A stretch of DNA of 64,000 bases from Apostichopus japonicus (Eukaryota > Echinodermata > Holothuroidea > Aspidochirotida > Stichopodidae). The notes under the pieces were generated by a model. That model saw only the letters and a list, made by a program, of their open reading frames with translations, had not been told where the DNA came from and searched no databases. The stretch covers positions 29,787,501-29,851,500 of the forward strand of contig NC_092580.1 in the NCBI RefSeq assembly GCF_037975245.1. The letters run 5' to 3'. Positions 1 through 13,591 of this stretch are shown here, in pieces (within the stretch, counting starts at the first letter, position 1; every line of letters starts with the position of its first letter). Made by a program: the position numbers and the translations under genes.

Positions 1-440
1 TATATGGTATGGTATGGTATGGTATCTTATGGCATAGCATTGTATTTTAAGGTATAGTATAGCATATTATGTTATGGTTTGGTATAATATGGCATAGTAT
101 TGTATGTTATGGTATAGTATAGCATATTATGTTATGGTATGGTATGGTATATTATGACATAGCATTGTATGATATGGTATAGTATAGCATATTATGTTAC
201 GACATGCTATATTATGTTATGTTACCTTATATTATGGCACGGTATGGTTTGGCATGGTATAGTATGGCATATTATTACATGGTATGGTATATTATGGCAT
301 AGCATTATATGCTATGGTATAGTATAACACATAATATTACGTCACGTTATGCTATGTTATGTTATGTTACATTATGTTATGGCACGGTATGGTTTGACAT
401 GGTATAGTATGACATACCACAATATGGTGTGATACGTTAC
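1..440. repeat. Degenerate TATGG/TATAG pentamer array
   Basis: The first 440 bases are a diverged array of 5-bp words (TATGG, TATAG, CATAT, TTATG) with some higher-order repetition of a phrase like GGTATAGTATAGCATATTATG read in 5-mers. It runs off the left edge, so its full size is unknown. No coding potential is seen. Confidence 0.85.
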
Positions 441-3400
441 GGCAAACACTGACAAAGCTTTATAAGTTTTTAAAAACGGTCATTTATAGACGTGGTATAG
501 GTTAAAGTGATCGAAATACATCGCTGTTTAATATAAAAGATGTAGAGCAATAATTCGCTCATAGCCTCATATAGCCACTAAATAATGAACTTGTGACCCG
601 GATGTCCATCACAGTCATATCTAGCCGACAAACGAAACTAATAGGCCTACGGAATTGCTCAACTATCATGACAATGCGGTAGAATACGTAATTCATCGGT
701 CATATCTACATCACTAATATGGCGCTTGTAGCTATAGTCTAAGTGCAACTATTTCTCATCAATACGGAATATGCAATCGATGTAGCTAAGAAATAACTAA
801 ACAAAGGACACGAGATGGAGGTCCAATTTCCACTCCCCTCGCCACCCCCCCCCCCCTCCCCCCACTTCCTCTTCCCATCACGCTAGGCAAGAGTGAGAGG
901 CAACATTAGTTAAATCGAAATGAAAAGATCATTTAAAGGAAATCAGTAACTATAGTTTAGTATAAATGCGACTCCTGTCGTTCCAATTCTATATCGTGAT
1001 ATGTAACAAGGTATAGGCCTATGTGTTAAGTTGACTACACGATACAATGGCGGGATGGAGGTATACATGCAATAACTTCTACACCAGAAGAGATGAGGGG
1101 AAGTGATGGAAGGATTTTTTCAATAGCTAAAATAGTTCTGCTGCTAGTTCTAGGCGAGGAGACTAATTCCTATACACCTCCTGCCATGCTACAGTAATAC
1201 CAAAGTACCATAAGCTATAAACTTAACGATTAAAGACACTTACCACTTGTAAAGTATAAAACAAAAAATCCGAAAACTGATACGAGTCTTCTTTTCTTCA
1301 TTTTGATTTCTTTGTTTCTTTATTCCTTTTCAAAAATGATTACATTTGGATTCCTATATAATTCCGGAGGTTTATCAAACGGGAAGAAAAATGTGTAAAA
1401 GTTAGAACTTGTTGACACTTTTAGCTTGTCCGAATCCTAAGTTTGACTTTCTCGTCTTCAACACTGAGAAGTCTTGCAGATGTGGGCCAAAGTGCTTGTG
1501 CAGCTCTACTAATCGATGATTTTAAATCAATAATGAGGCAGTTACAATCGCTTTAAAACTTTATACTTCTATATTTATATTTATTGATAATTGACAAAGA
1601 AAATTTAATATTGACACCAAAAACTAATTAGATCATGTAGGCCTGTTGCTATAGGTTACTTCAATATCGGGCAATTTGGATGAAATATAATATTCGTGAT
1701 GGTTTCGTAAAGAACACGTTCAGAAAAAAAAGGCGAGTTAAAATAAGTCGATCGCTTAATGTCCTGAATCGATTACACAAATGCTTTGTTTGGAGAAGGG
1801 TTCGCCCGTATTGGCATGACGCCCTCAAATCCACTTTAAGCCATGGCACAATGTATTTACGAGTCACGCCAAGGACCACATCTACCAAGCTACATTCACA
1901 TGGAATTTGGCAAGCTACTCGTGGGTTTGACTATAACCCCCCCCCCCCTGCTACCCTTCTCCCGGCCCCCACTGGTGTTCATTGGCTTCAATGCAATTAT
2001 TTACAAGTGACCGAATGCGTTTCATCATAGAAACGTTTCATTTTTGTCGTTATTTTGTTACGCCCAAAAAGAAGCAGATATATAAGGCATATTGACGAAC
2101 ACATATACAGGCGTAGGAGGCGGGGGAGGGGATGGGGGATGCAGCCCACCCCCCCCCCCAATCCAAGTATTTTTTGAAAATTCGGGCAATATGCTGAGAA
2201 TTGTTCGGACTGAAAGAAAAATTGTAAAGATGTAACTAAATGTAATTAATAGTTTAAAAAAAATCTCCTTGGTAATTAAAAGAAATTTCTAAGCTTGTCC
2301 GACTAATTCGCTATTACTAATGTATAAAAGCCTATATAATATGTACATGACCATGTTGAACGCGCGCGGGGCGCGTGAAAAAAATTGTGCTTATATTTTT
2401 CGGCCAAGTCGTTACAGACCCCCCCCCCCCAATCAAATTGGGCCTATGCGAACATATTCCGAGCAGAAACGCTAACAGAGGGCCCCTGTACGATTTTATC
2501 CAATCACAGGTAGACAGACATACGGTTCTGACCAATTGCAGAGTAAAGAGCTTTCTGTCAAAACTAGCTCTTCTTCAGTGCATTACCACTGAAAATATGA
2601 CAAAGAGTAGCAGGAATTGCAACTATGTATATTAGAGAAGAGTGTCGACATTGCGGTGAAGTCAATGCGACTTACTGATTTCTGCTTGATTAGCAGAAGT
2701 TTTTGGAAAATCGGGTTATTTTAATCCGATTCCGTGGTAACTTTATTGGAATTGTTTTGACATATCTGGGACGGAAGGTCATTTCTGAAGTTTAAGCCAA
2801 ATGGTGCCGAGGTCTTTAGGTTTAGTTCCCAGAAATTTCCTATTCCTTTTCTAGACTTGTCTGTCCAAGAAAGGCAATAACACGTAAATCGAATAATTTG
2901 GAAGATTGACGTGATTTGCAACAGGTTGATCGATTTTTTTTTTTTTTTTGATCGCCGATCTATGTTGTGTCATTCTCATTCTAAGCGGTTTTTCGACTCT
3001 CAAACGTATTTTAAGTTGGGAATATTGCCGTAGATGAGGTAAATGACATTTTTAGATAGGCAGTTTTATTTTCTGCCGGATTCCGAACGTGCGTGTATAG
3101 ATTTGAAAGGCCCCATATAATCGCCTTAAGTTTTTTTTACAATTTTGTGTACAGGGCGATCATCCTGTATTTCCTGGTTTCTTTGTTCCTGATGGGGTGT
3201 CATCCTGAAAAGATACGCGAACTAGAATGACTCGTAGGTTTCAGGGCGTTGTTAATGTGGTTCTGAGAAGACTGACTTCAGATGACGTTCGGTACGGCTT
3301 TGAAGTATGTCAACATTCTTCTGAATGATATTTGCTAGTGGTGGGAGACCTGGGTGGAATTCAGTAACCAATGGTACCCTTAGTTGGAACTGGTTCGACG

Positions 3401-4491
3401 AGCGTGTATGTCAATGTTTCGGTGCGGGGTTTGCTTTTGGCCTTTTTTGTTTTTGATGGTACATATATATACACGCACACACAATGCAATGGCAGTCTGC
3501 TATATATTATCGGTACAGCCAAAGATATTTCACCTTCGGATCTTTGGTACAGCTAAATCGTTGCCAGTTACTACTTAGATTGAAAGCCTGCCCTCCCCAA
3601 AAATGTCAAACTTCAAACTACATCAACGTTATTACATGCCATATTGACGTGTAGGTGTATGCACAGATGTATTATATGCACTCGGTCATTTGAAACGAAA
3701 GAGTATAAATTGCAGTTCAGCTTCACTAACATCATGACCACCAGCCAATTCGTTTTAGTATCACGATAGGGTTATAATAAGGCGACTTGTGGTTAAGATG
3801 TACAGATTTTTTTCGGACTATAGATTACCTTTAATTCCCTTGAGATTACCTATAATACCTCAATCGTCCTGAAAGAGTTCAATGTAAGCGGTTCTTGTTA
3901 TAAGGTCAGAACCAGGAAGTTAACCAACGTACACTCACTTTATGTGTGTGTGCACACCAGTGGTGGGTGGCTAGTGACTAATTCCGAAGCCACACTATGA
4001 AATCCAGGTATGCCATAGTCAGAAATAACAAACCGTGGGCTTTTGTTGGAAAATATTCTTTGAGCCAAAAAAGCTTATCCTAGCAGGAAGTGAATCAACA
4101 TTCTCACTTGTTGCAGGAGACGATCGAAAAAGCAGTTTGTATATGTGTCAGTGTGCAGTAAACTCGTCACTGTTTAAGTTTCCTGCAAAGGCATTTAAAC
4201 TGTATAGTCTCTGTCGCGTAATTTCAACTTGTGCTTATCTAATCCAAAGTCAACGGCATTGACGAGACACACTTGAGTGACTTCCATAACGTAAGTAATA
4301 TTTATTTGACTTTGTTATGAGTCTTTCTGCGTGTGGGTGTATGTATGAGTGTATGTGTGTGTGAACTTTAATACTACACTATAGCTTACTATAGTTTCTT
4401 TCATTCATTAACTTAAACAACCGCATTGTGCATTGTGGCATGCTGTAGTGCATGCGGTAATCTATTGTATACGCAAATTGCCCTACTGCAA

Positions 4492-4572
<81 letters not shown>

Positions 4573-5583
4573 GTAAAGCGTTGTAATTTTGACTGCTATA
4601 ACTAAATTAGAGCACCGACGGTGCTAAACTCACAAGCATCGTCTGTGTCTGTAAGTACTCTTGAGGGTAAAAAACCTTGTTATCACGTTTTCATCTAAAT
4701 GGACCCCCTATGATGGATTTATGCAAATGCCCCCCTCAAACAATAATTCTGCCCCTCCAAACAAACGATCTGCCCTTCAAAATGTGGAAAGCTGTCTACG
4801 GGCCCGGATGCAACAAGTTGAATAAATGAATGCGGTTTCTATGATTTTATAACATCGATACTGAAAATCTCATTGCGCTAAGCACCGGGCTCCAAAAATA
4901 AAAAAATAAATACATGTTAAAAAATCGTAGCATAACTTCACTACAAAGAACCTATATCAATATTGCTTAGAAGCAATTGATTTAATGTCAAGTTCCGCGA
5001 AATGGTCGAGTGGTGGGGTTGGGCGACGGTTCGCAAACTACGAAGCGAGTCCCAAAATGTGCGGTGCTGACATCGTAAATTTAGTCTTCAATTTGTCGGA
5101 GCTAGCTGACGGAGAACGCTTAAGTCATTATAATTTAACGTCAAGTCAGTAGTACTCTGGTCCTAGCTAGCTCTCTAGAATTCCGAGCAGCGATCCCCAG
5201 GGTGGTGCTTCTGGTGGGTAGTGATTCAGTCCTCCATCCTGCCTCCATCCGCGGGCCGAAAAGTGCGGACCGCTGGAGCAGGGCAAAATGCGTGTGTTCA
5301 AACCCATTGCCTTTTGTCGACATTCTTTTGAGATTGACCGCATACAGTCCTACTTCTATCAGTACAGACGTTAATTAATTTTAATAGTCCCTATAGGAAG
5401 TTGGACTGTTCCCATTTCACGTGGGAAACGTCTGTATTTGGACGTGGGGTGGGGTGACGGGTGGGGTTGGAGTGGGGGACATGTATAGTGGAGAGGGGTA
5501 TGTTTAGGAGAACGAAAATCTGATAGGATGTGTGCCTGCCGATAGGAAGGGAGGGGAGGGGATGAAAGTTCAGTATCAACTGA
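441..5583. other. Intergenic, no gene recognised
   Basis: Short open frames here resemble no family I know and lack supporting splice structure. The stretch holds isolated poly-C runs (about 845, 1938, 2150, 2420), a pure TA run at 4491-4570, and a transposon-like G-rich start near 2109 whose other end I could not find. Confidence 0.5.
4491..4570. repeat. (TA)n microsatellite
   Basis: About 80 bp of nearly perfect TA dinucleotide repeat. Confidence 0.95.
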
Positions 5584-5950
5584 ATCCATCCATCCTTCCA
5601 TCTATCCATCCATCCATCCATCCATCCATCCATTCATTCATCCATCCATCCATCCATCCATCCATCCATCCATCCATCCATCCATCCATCCATCCATCCA
5701 TCCATCCATCCATCCATCCATCCATCCATCCATCCATCCATCCATCCATCCATCCATCCATCCATCCATCCATCCATCCATCCATCCATCCATCCATCCA
5801 TCCATCCATCCATCCATCCATCCATCCATCCATCCATCCATCCATCCATCCATCCATCCATCCATCCATCCATCCATCCATCCATCCATCCATCCATCCA
5901 TCCATCCATCCATCCATCCATCCATCCATCCATCCATCCATCCATCCATC
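5584..5950. repeat. (TCCA)n tetranucleotide microsatellite
   Basis: About 365 bp of TCCA/CATC repeats. The first 50 bp are impure (TTCA and TCTA variants); from about 5640 to 5950 the array is essentially perfect, which suggests recent expansion. It is open in several frames only because the 4-bp unit contains no stop in those registers; these are not genes. Confidence 0.97.
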
Positions 5951-6453
5951 TGAAGTGCCTCCAAAACTAGTGTCCATACACATACAATGTGTGTGAAAAG
6001 TGTATAGTTAGCACATCAGTCATAGATAATTCGAGTCCATCTTGAACAAAACCCCGTTCATGATGACCTCAATGGACACAGTTGAAGACTTTCAGAGGTG
6101 CGAAGTTTCTCACATCGTATTATGAACTGTTCATCGTGTCAACCACTACTATGAAGGGGAGTATAACCGGATAAACTTTTGCAAGTACCACCCAAAACTC
6201 CATCTTTACCCCCAAACATACATACACACATATGCGCATACAGGGGGGGGGGGGGGTGGTGGGGGTGGGGAGAGAAAAAAAGAAGGAAAAAGCACACGTA
6301 CCCAAACCAAGAAAACCTTCCTAAGGTTAACCCTATGCATTCTAGTCTTCTGCAAAACAGGTCATGTGATCCAACTATATCAGGAATTATTCAAGAATGT
6401 TCAAGATAAATCAATAATAAATACAAAAATAAAGAAAGCTTAGTAATATGTGA
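5951..6453. other. Intergenic, nothing recognised
   Basis: Unique-looking AT-rich sequence with one poly-G run at 6242-6256. No gene, RNA or element end was identified. Confidence 0.5.
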
Positions 6454-6461
6454 TCTGCGAC

Positions 6462-6719
6462 CAGGCGCGTAGCCAATATTAATCACATTTCAAAAGGGAC
6501 TTGGACAGGCGCGTAGCCAAGGGGGGGGGGGCGAAGGGCCCCCCCCCCCCGCCTTGAGCATAATTTTGTTTGTATGTTTTTATGATATCGCTAGTAATTT
6601 CAAGCTTAGATGCAACTTACAAGGCCTACGCTTAGATAGTTTTCAATGCAAAATCTACGGCTCTGATAGTTTGCCTACAGGTTCGCCCCTCCCTTGGCAA
6701 ATTGCTGGCTACGCGCCTG
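6462..6719. mobile_element. hAT-like MITE, family A copy 1
   Basis: A 258-bp non-coding element bounded by a perfect 14-bp terminal inverted repeat, CAGGCGCGTAGCCA at 6462-6475 and its complement at 6706-6719. It is flanked by a perfect 8-bp target duplication TCTGCGAC (6454-6461 and 6720-6727). An 8-bp duplication is the known hallmark of hAT transposases. A second copy of the left terminus lies inside at 6508, so this copy carries about 46 extra bases between two left ends. The interior holds G and C runs and no open frame, so it is non-autonomous. Confidence 0.9.
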
Positions 6720-6727
6720 TCTGCGAC

Positions 6728-8537
6728 CGAATCGTCTCATTTGTGTTTTGTCATTGCCAAAGCATTTGAAATTCGCATAAATGATTTTTCCTCTCAGTTT
6801 TTTCTTTCTTACTCGCATTTGTAAAATTGATTGATGCTTTTAAGTTGTTTTCATATTCGCATGGTATGATGATATTTCAATTTCTTGAGGATGTCACTTC
6901 ATATTAGTCATCAGATCTGATACCAAACCCCGAAACTTGTCAACTCATGCAGAGGTTAACCGATAAGGACGGTACTTTATCTCCAAAATACATGTAAAAC
7001 AATACAAACAATCGTTACATTTGGTTCGTAAAGTGTTTAGTCAATTATATCTGTATGTATCGAATTTGAAGGAACAATAGGTACTTTGACAATATGTGCA
7101 ATACGTTGCAAGTTAGCCAAAAAGGGAAAACAAAAGCAAAACGAATAATTAACAACAACAACGAAACCGATATATATGACAGAAATATTGCGCGATCAAC
7201 AGAGAGATAGCTTTTCACAAACTCGCGAAAAGTACTTGAACATTCTAGACAAGACAACAGAAAGAAACTACAGCATGGAATGTTTCCCGAAAAGGTAATG
7301 AGGGCGTTATTGAAGAACTAAGCATGCATAGACTCCGAATGTGACCTGATTAATTCACTTTGGCTTCGGCTTTGAGTACAACGTTTCTGTATGCTGCCGT
7401 GTTGGACGAATCTATAACCGTAATAGTAATTTAACGACTTTGTGGTCCGCATTATGGTCATTGCCGACATTGCAATACGCCCACCCCCCCCCCCTCACAA
7501 CTTTGCAGAGTCGGTAAGAGCGACGCAAAAGGTTTCCCTTTCGGGGAAAAATAAATGCTTGATGACTCTCTCATGATTTATGTACCAATCGGTCTCAGCC
7601 AGTTGAGAGAATTTCCTCATGCTGATGAAAGTCTGTACTGTCCTCCCATATCACGCTTCAAAGCACTCCTATTGGTAGTGCAGTTCAAAACCTTTATCTA
7701 ATACAAGCAGGAAATTGAATATACTGCTCATTCTGTCAGTACAAAGTGCTTTGGAGCATGATGCTTATGTACAGTCTATAAAAATTGTCCTAGCTGGATG
7801 ATTCTAAGATGATCTAAGATGATCCTAACATGAATGCAAAAAGAGGGACGGAGTTGCAACTTAACACACAAACACACTCACATTATGCGTTTGGTCAACA
7901 CTTTACAGTTATTTTTCAGAACAATCGATCAACACTAAGATACTCATTTAAATTGTATTAGTCTCATGTAAATTTTCATCAGCCGGTGATTTATGAATGT
8001 GGTCGGAATACTCTTTTCCAGGTAATTTGAAGCGAAAAGCAAACTGGTAAACGCCAAAATCTTCAGTCATAAAATATGTTATTAAATGAACTCAATCAAC
8101 CAGTGGCGTCCACATAGGGGCATGGTGAAGGAGAAGGGGGAAAGGTCTGTCACGCCTTTACCGTCAGTCGTAGTAAATACGTTTAGTCGGTCGTTTTTTT
8201 TTATAGTTTTTATATTAAAAGTATTTATTAGCCCAACCTTTCCTTCAAACTTAATGATGTAGTCTAACTATATGCCTCATAATGCACCATTCGAGCCTCC
8301 TTTACAGCCCGTCCATAAAGGGTTCATGCCCTTCCAAAATCCGTCGTAGGAATTTGGACCCCCCCCCCCACCCCAATATAATCAACTATAAAGTTGTGAT
8401 TAAATACCCAAAAATATGAAAATCAAAACAGGAAAAAACGCTTTACAAGTAAGTTTTCACATATTAAGCTTAATAAGTATAAGTCGTACATTTTCGGTGT
8501 TTTATTTATTAATTTCTTATCATGATGATTATTATTG
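6728..8537. other. Intergenic, no gene recognised
   Basis: No coding exon or RNA was recognised. A transposon-like CAGTGGCGTCC start near 8101 and a poly-C run near 8361 suggest another decayed element, but no matching end or target duplication was found. Confidence 0.45.
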
Positions 8538-8545
8538 TTATTATT

Positions 8546-8921
8546 GAAGGGCGTAGGAACCGGGGGGCTGGGGGCGCCAGCCCCCCAGTGAAAAATATGG
8601 TGGGGCGGAAGTATCATTCCGCCCCCCCCCCCTCCGCTTCGCAAGTCAGAAAACCCCTTTTTCATTTCCAGATGAGAAAAAAAATCTCATTTGGAGCACC
8701 AAATTGCATCTAAGGCCAGGTGAAAATGCAAAATTATTTACAAAATGAAGTGGGTGTTGAAGTGTGCTATATTGCACCAAGTTGCATCTGAGGCCACCTG
8801 GAAATGCAAAAAAAAAATCCAAAGGGGAAGGGGACACCTCCTCCCCTTATACCCCTCCCCCATGCCGGCCATCAGTCTTCAGCCCCCCCCCCCCACTCAA
8901 AAGTACCTTCCTACGCCACTG
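8546..8921. mobile_element. hAT-like MITE, family B copy 1
   Basis: A 376-bp element with ends GAAGGGCGTAGGAACC (left) and CCTACGCCACTG (right), related as an imperfect inverted repeat. It is flanked by TTATTATT (8538-8545) and ATATTATT (8922-8929), a 7/8-matching 8-bp target duplication. It aligns along its whole length, in opposite orientation, with 57544-57918. Non-coding, with internal C-rich and G-rich tracts. Confidence 0.85.
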
Positions 8922-8929
8922 ATATTATT

Positions 8930-11713
8930 TTGTGAGGCGAAAGGAATGACACATCCCAGTACTCTGTTGAGGTGTGGAACGTGATTGTATAATTAGCGCA
9001 CTTTATGTATGATGAAATGTTCCAAAATCAAGAACATGATGCACTATTTGATGGTATGATAGATTCATGGGAACGACATCATGAAAGAAAGGTCTTCCTG
9101 TTCGGAAATTTGGCAAGCAAATTGTGAAACAAGACTCATGATAAAAAAGAAAGGGAACGCAAAATGTCGTGTTTTTGTAATGCTATTTAGATTACTATCA
9201 AATACCACCATACTTTCAATAGTATACCCATTCCGTTACACGACACATTTAACGGCGGGTTGTTTGACGCAAGCGCGGATATGAACAATGTATATTGCTG
9301 ATGCTGCCATTTTCGGTCGTAACATTAGCTCATGCGATTATAACAACTTGCTCAGGGAATATCCCTATCTGCGGATGCTCGGTAAAGAGCATAACTTCCT
9401 ATCCAAATATATTATGACATTAACAGGCTACAGCTGTTGAATGTCACCTATATGGTCGCCAAAATATGTTCTATTTTAAGCAAAAGTGCATGGCACTGGA
9501 AGTGGAGGGGGGAAGGTGAGAAGTCTCATTATAGGGAGGTTTCCAGAGGTACCTCTTATAGACTCCTCACCGGGACGAAAGAGAAATTTTGTTAAAGTGG
9601 AATGATGCTTCGATGCGAAATGGTGCTATATTTTGCAACTTTTGAAACAATTTGGAAGATGTTTCCAACTGTTTAAGTTGCACATGCATGTTATAAGTAT
9701 ATTTATGTATACTGTGCACTATAGGAGGTTTTGTAATATTCTCTCTGCTAATGACCCACCCCCCCGCCGATTTTTTTGTTTGACGGATAAAAGCCCACCC
9801 CAGACGTATACTTACGCGGTTGTGCAACTGCATGTACAAGATGATGCTGAGCTTCATGCCTCTTATCACGAAACGGGACTGGTGAGCAGGTAGAATATGT
9901 AAGCAGTGATCTGAAACAGAGGGACGTACGAACTGGTGAGAGGCGGGGGAGGAGGGGGGGGGGCTTGATGGGGCAGACAATTCTTTGAATTGTCGGACCT
10001 TAATGGTTTACTTGATTAGTTTTAACGAAACAAAAACTTATCTTAAACATATACGAGTGCGTATATACACAATTATAATGGCAAGAAGGATATAGATAAA
10101 GGGAAGAGTCTGTTGTGGTTATTGTTATAGCCTCTTATTGTTATAGCCTCTTATTTTTATAGCCTCTTTAACATTCCTGTGTGATTTTATATAAACAACA
10201 ATAGATGTTAACAATGCGTTCAATATTGTCGTATTTCCTGGTTAGGATAAGCTTTGTATAGTTTTAACGTGAGTTTTTGTTGCAATTATACAATAGCCGT
10301 TAAAGGGAGACAATATACCCATATAGTCTAGTCTGCGTTATGTTATATAGCCTATAAACAGAAATGCTTCATACTAGAGCATATGCTAGACGTTACCTTT
10401 GTTTTAATAATTCTTGTGGCCAGCCGGCTTCATTTATTTTCAGCTATACCACGTATATGACAATACTAAAAAGAGCATGTTGCACCTGCACCATATGGGA
10501 GTGTAGTACATAGTTGTGTGGCGAAATGTATATATGTGTGATGCAAAAGAGAGCAGATTCACTTGGTCATTATTGATACCGGCCCCGGGCTGTAATCCCC
10601 TGACCCCTCTGCGTCCCTCTCGTCAGGACAGGCTATATACCGATGGTACTACTAAGTCTTATGGGGTCACAAGATGAAACTATCGAGAACAAGTGTCGAT
10701 GCATGTGAGACGAATAGACTATACCCATAGATCATGCTGTGTCGGGCCACAAGTACTGGTACTCCAGGACAAATGTGGATGGGTGACTGACACCAATAGC
10801 CGTTTCGATGAGTACCAAAAATGAAGATTCGGGCAAATAACAACGGCTAAGACAAACAGAGACGTTGAGAAACTTTGGGTGATAGAATTACGAGGGTTAT
10901 GGGCCTGTAGGGTAGCAAACGCCCATTAAGAGCCCCATTGACTTACACACTCAATCACAAAAGTAATGTGGTCTCTAAGTCTAGATAGAAGTTCTCATTA
11001 GCTAAACACTAACCATCACCGGATAGCTGACAAGTTGGCCTTTCATGGCACTATCAATTGTCCGTACCATGACCATGCATATTTATTTGTTTTGCTATTC
11101 GAGCCTGAACTTTTCGTCACTTGTAAACACACCTCTTCGATCATAGGAAAACAATTTTCGTACGTTGCTCCTGGGAGGCCTAAATTTGCCTCAATTGACC
11201 CAATTTTTGAACCTCATGTACATTCATTCATGCTCTTCAACATACAAGCCAAAAGAAACCATATCCTGATTGATAACGTATGAAAAAAAGATGTTTTCCA
11301 CTGCATTTTGGCACTTTTCCTGAAATAGGAGAACATCCGGGCGGATTGATATATATTCTATAATGCCACCGAAGAGCTGGCCGGTCGCTACGGGAGTACA
11401 GTGCTGAAGCGGTTACCGATTCACTAGACACAATAGAGCGAGTGTTCGGGTTGTGGGGAGACAGGCAATCTCGTCCATCGTTAATATCCAGATTCGCTAA
11501 GTTTGGGATAACTGGGTCATACTGTGAACACTCAATTGTTCAACGTGTAAATATTCACTCGACCTTACCATTTGCATTCTGGGAAACGAACTTAATGAAA
11601 CACTCAGTCAAATATAATAGATATAGTACTGGTAAACAGCGATGTATAACCGTAGGCATTCTGGTGAAATATGGATTCAATTACTTTCTTCCTATTTCTT
11701 GTGAAAATTCATA
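8930..11713. other. Intergenic with a dispersed-repeat segment
   Basis: About 9595-9740 resembles 59235-59390 (shared start near GATGCAAA-TGGTG and a following GGAAGAT-TTTCCAAC stretch), so it is a copy of a dispersed repeat. Three 17-bp units of a TTATAGCCTC phrase lie at about 10125-10170. No gene was recognised in the remainder. Confidence 0.45.
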
Positions 11714-11721
11714 ATTGTCAC

Positions 11722-12731
11722 CAGTGGCAGACTGGCCACACGGGCATTTGGGCAATGCCCGGTGGGCCGGTGGGCTGGGGAGCCTGGACACAATTACAGC
11801 CCATTTTCACAGTAGTTAATAGAATACAGACGGGCTGTGTAAAAATATATTTTTAACTGTGGGAATCAGCTCATGAAATCACCATGTTAGTTAGGCTGTT
11901 AGTTCGTAACAGAAGAACGTGCTATTGGCAACCCGTCCTTGCTAATATTTTTACGACAAGATATACAAGTTCGGTGAACAATGCATTCTGACATATACAT
12001 AGCGTTAATTTGGCAGAGAATACAGATTGTATTAATCTGCACCTCGTCCTCCAGAAAAACGAAGCAAAAAAAAAGGTAAAATCTTTTTAGATTATTTGGA
12101 TATCATTCAGTAGCTAATTCCTGAGAGATTATGTATGAATAAAAATGACCCACATACAGTAGGGTGTTTGTACCATGACACAAGAACATCTTGAAGCGTT
12201 CATGTTGATGTCTGTGGAAAAAAAGGATCTTGGCCAAACTTGACATTAAAAATATCATTGATGGCTGGCAGTAGCAGCGAACTGTGTAGGTTGCCTATAA
12301 ACATGACATGTGCTCGTGTTATTGAAAATATATGTTTTAGTGGATTTTATTTAGGTTTTTTCCATTTTATTCAAACGAGTTGTCACAAAATGCTTGAAAA
12401 ACTAAATAAAATCCAGTTTAAAACATATATTTTTGTCTATTTTTGCTTACGTTTTTAACTTTTCTCAGTTTAATCAAGTTGCTTCAGGAAAATGATTTTT
12501 GGGTCTTTTTTAAAGGATAATTGTAACCTACAAAATTGAGAAATATAGCACCATTTTGCATCTATAGAGGCATTCCTTAACTTCAACAGAATCTCAATGG
12601 GGAGGGGGACACCCCTCCTCTTACACCCCTCCCCCAGGACGGCGATCACTATGTAAGTAACATATCAATGAATAATGGGCCGGTCTAGGTGAAAAATGCC
12701 CGGGCCGATTTTAAGACCCAGTCCGCCCATG
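11722..12731. mobile_element. hAT-like non-autonomous element, family C
   Basis: A 1010-bp element starting CAGTGGCAGACTGG and ending CCAGTCCGCCCATG, an imperfect terminal inverted repeat. It is flanked by a perfect 8-bp duplication ATTGTCAC (11714-11721 and 12732-12739). Both ends are rich in GGGCC/GGCCC. No transposase-like frame is visible. A segment at 12541-12650 resembles the interiors of families B and G, so another short element may be nested or recombined here. Confidence 0.87.
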
Positions 12732-12739
12732 ATTGTCAC

Positions 12740-13527
12740 AGTTTGTACCAAAATGTGAACTTGGAGCGAACAGATGTGATGTCTTATATAGTCAGCACAC
12801 TGACATAAAATATTTTGTGTTTTGTTTTACTTCTTGATCCTATTATATATGTTGACATATGTACATGAAATACATAAATTTACCTAACGGAGTTATGAAG
12901 TCTATTAGTTGAATATGCATGCGAACGTGATGTATTCATGTTATGCCGTATTGAATCTTGAAACAGAAAATTGTGTGCAAACCCCGAAGAAATGCAAAAC
13001 AGTTTTTGTCAATGTGTATTTACTACAATTGCTTTACATTACGTTAATTATCTAAGAAAATTATATGATTTCGATGGTAACTTGCAAGTTTCCAAATTGT
13101 TTCATATTCTAATGTTTTTGATTCACATTAATCAAGCTACTGAAGTAGGCTATAGATTAATAATTACACAGGTGTTATAAGACGCTCACGCAATGTAAGG
13201 CTCGTCATTAATCACGTGTGACAATACACATATTGGCATCCGGGCCCTTATACTCTACTTGAAAATCTCTCTGATCTATGCTAATGATGTGTATAACCTT
13301 TTCAAACACCGATAAAGATTATAAACCAGCCGTTTGTTTTCTAGACAGGTAAATAAGACACGTATAGGGCGAGATGATATGATTAATTACGGAAAAAGAA
13401 ATTTTATTTAATGTTCCTTATCTTTGTTGACGATATTAGATAGAAGATCACGAGGAAGTGAAGCGTGTTTAATGTCTGAATTTGGTTGTTATAGGAAGTA
13501 TAAATATTTAGATGTATGTGTGTATAA

Positions 13528-13530
<3 letters not shown>
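12740..13530. other. Intergenic, nothing recognised
   Basis: AT-rich sequence without a recognisable exon, RNA or element terminus. Confidence 0.5.

Positions 13531-13575
<45 letters not shown>
13531..13575. repeat. (TA)n microsatellite
   Basis: A TA dinucleotide run of about 45 bp, immediately followed by element G. Confidence 0.95.
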
Positions 13576-13578
<3 letters not shown>

Positions 13579-13591
13579 TGGCTGTTCATTT

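Noticed and set aside
5532-5996. Open frames reading as repeated SIHP or DGWM units on both strands
   Set aside because: They come from the TCCA tetranucleotide array, which is stop-free by composition in these registers; no conserved domain or splice context.
8101-8385. A further MITE starting CAGTGGCGTCC
   Set aside because: No inverted end or 8-bp duplication could be found; the ATCAAC repeats near both sides are too short and misplaced.
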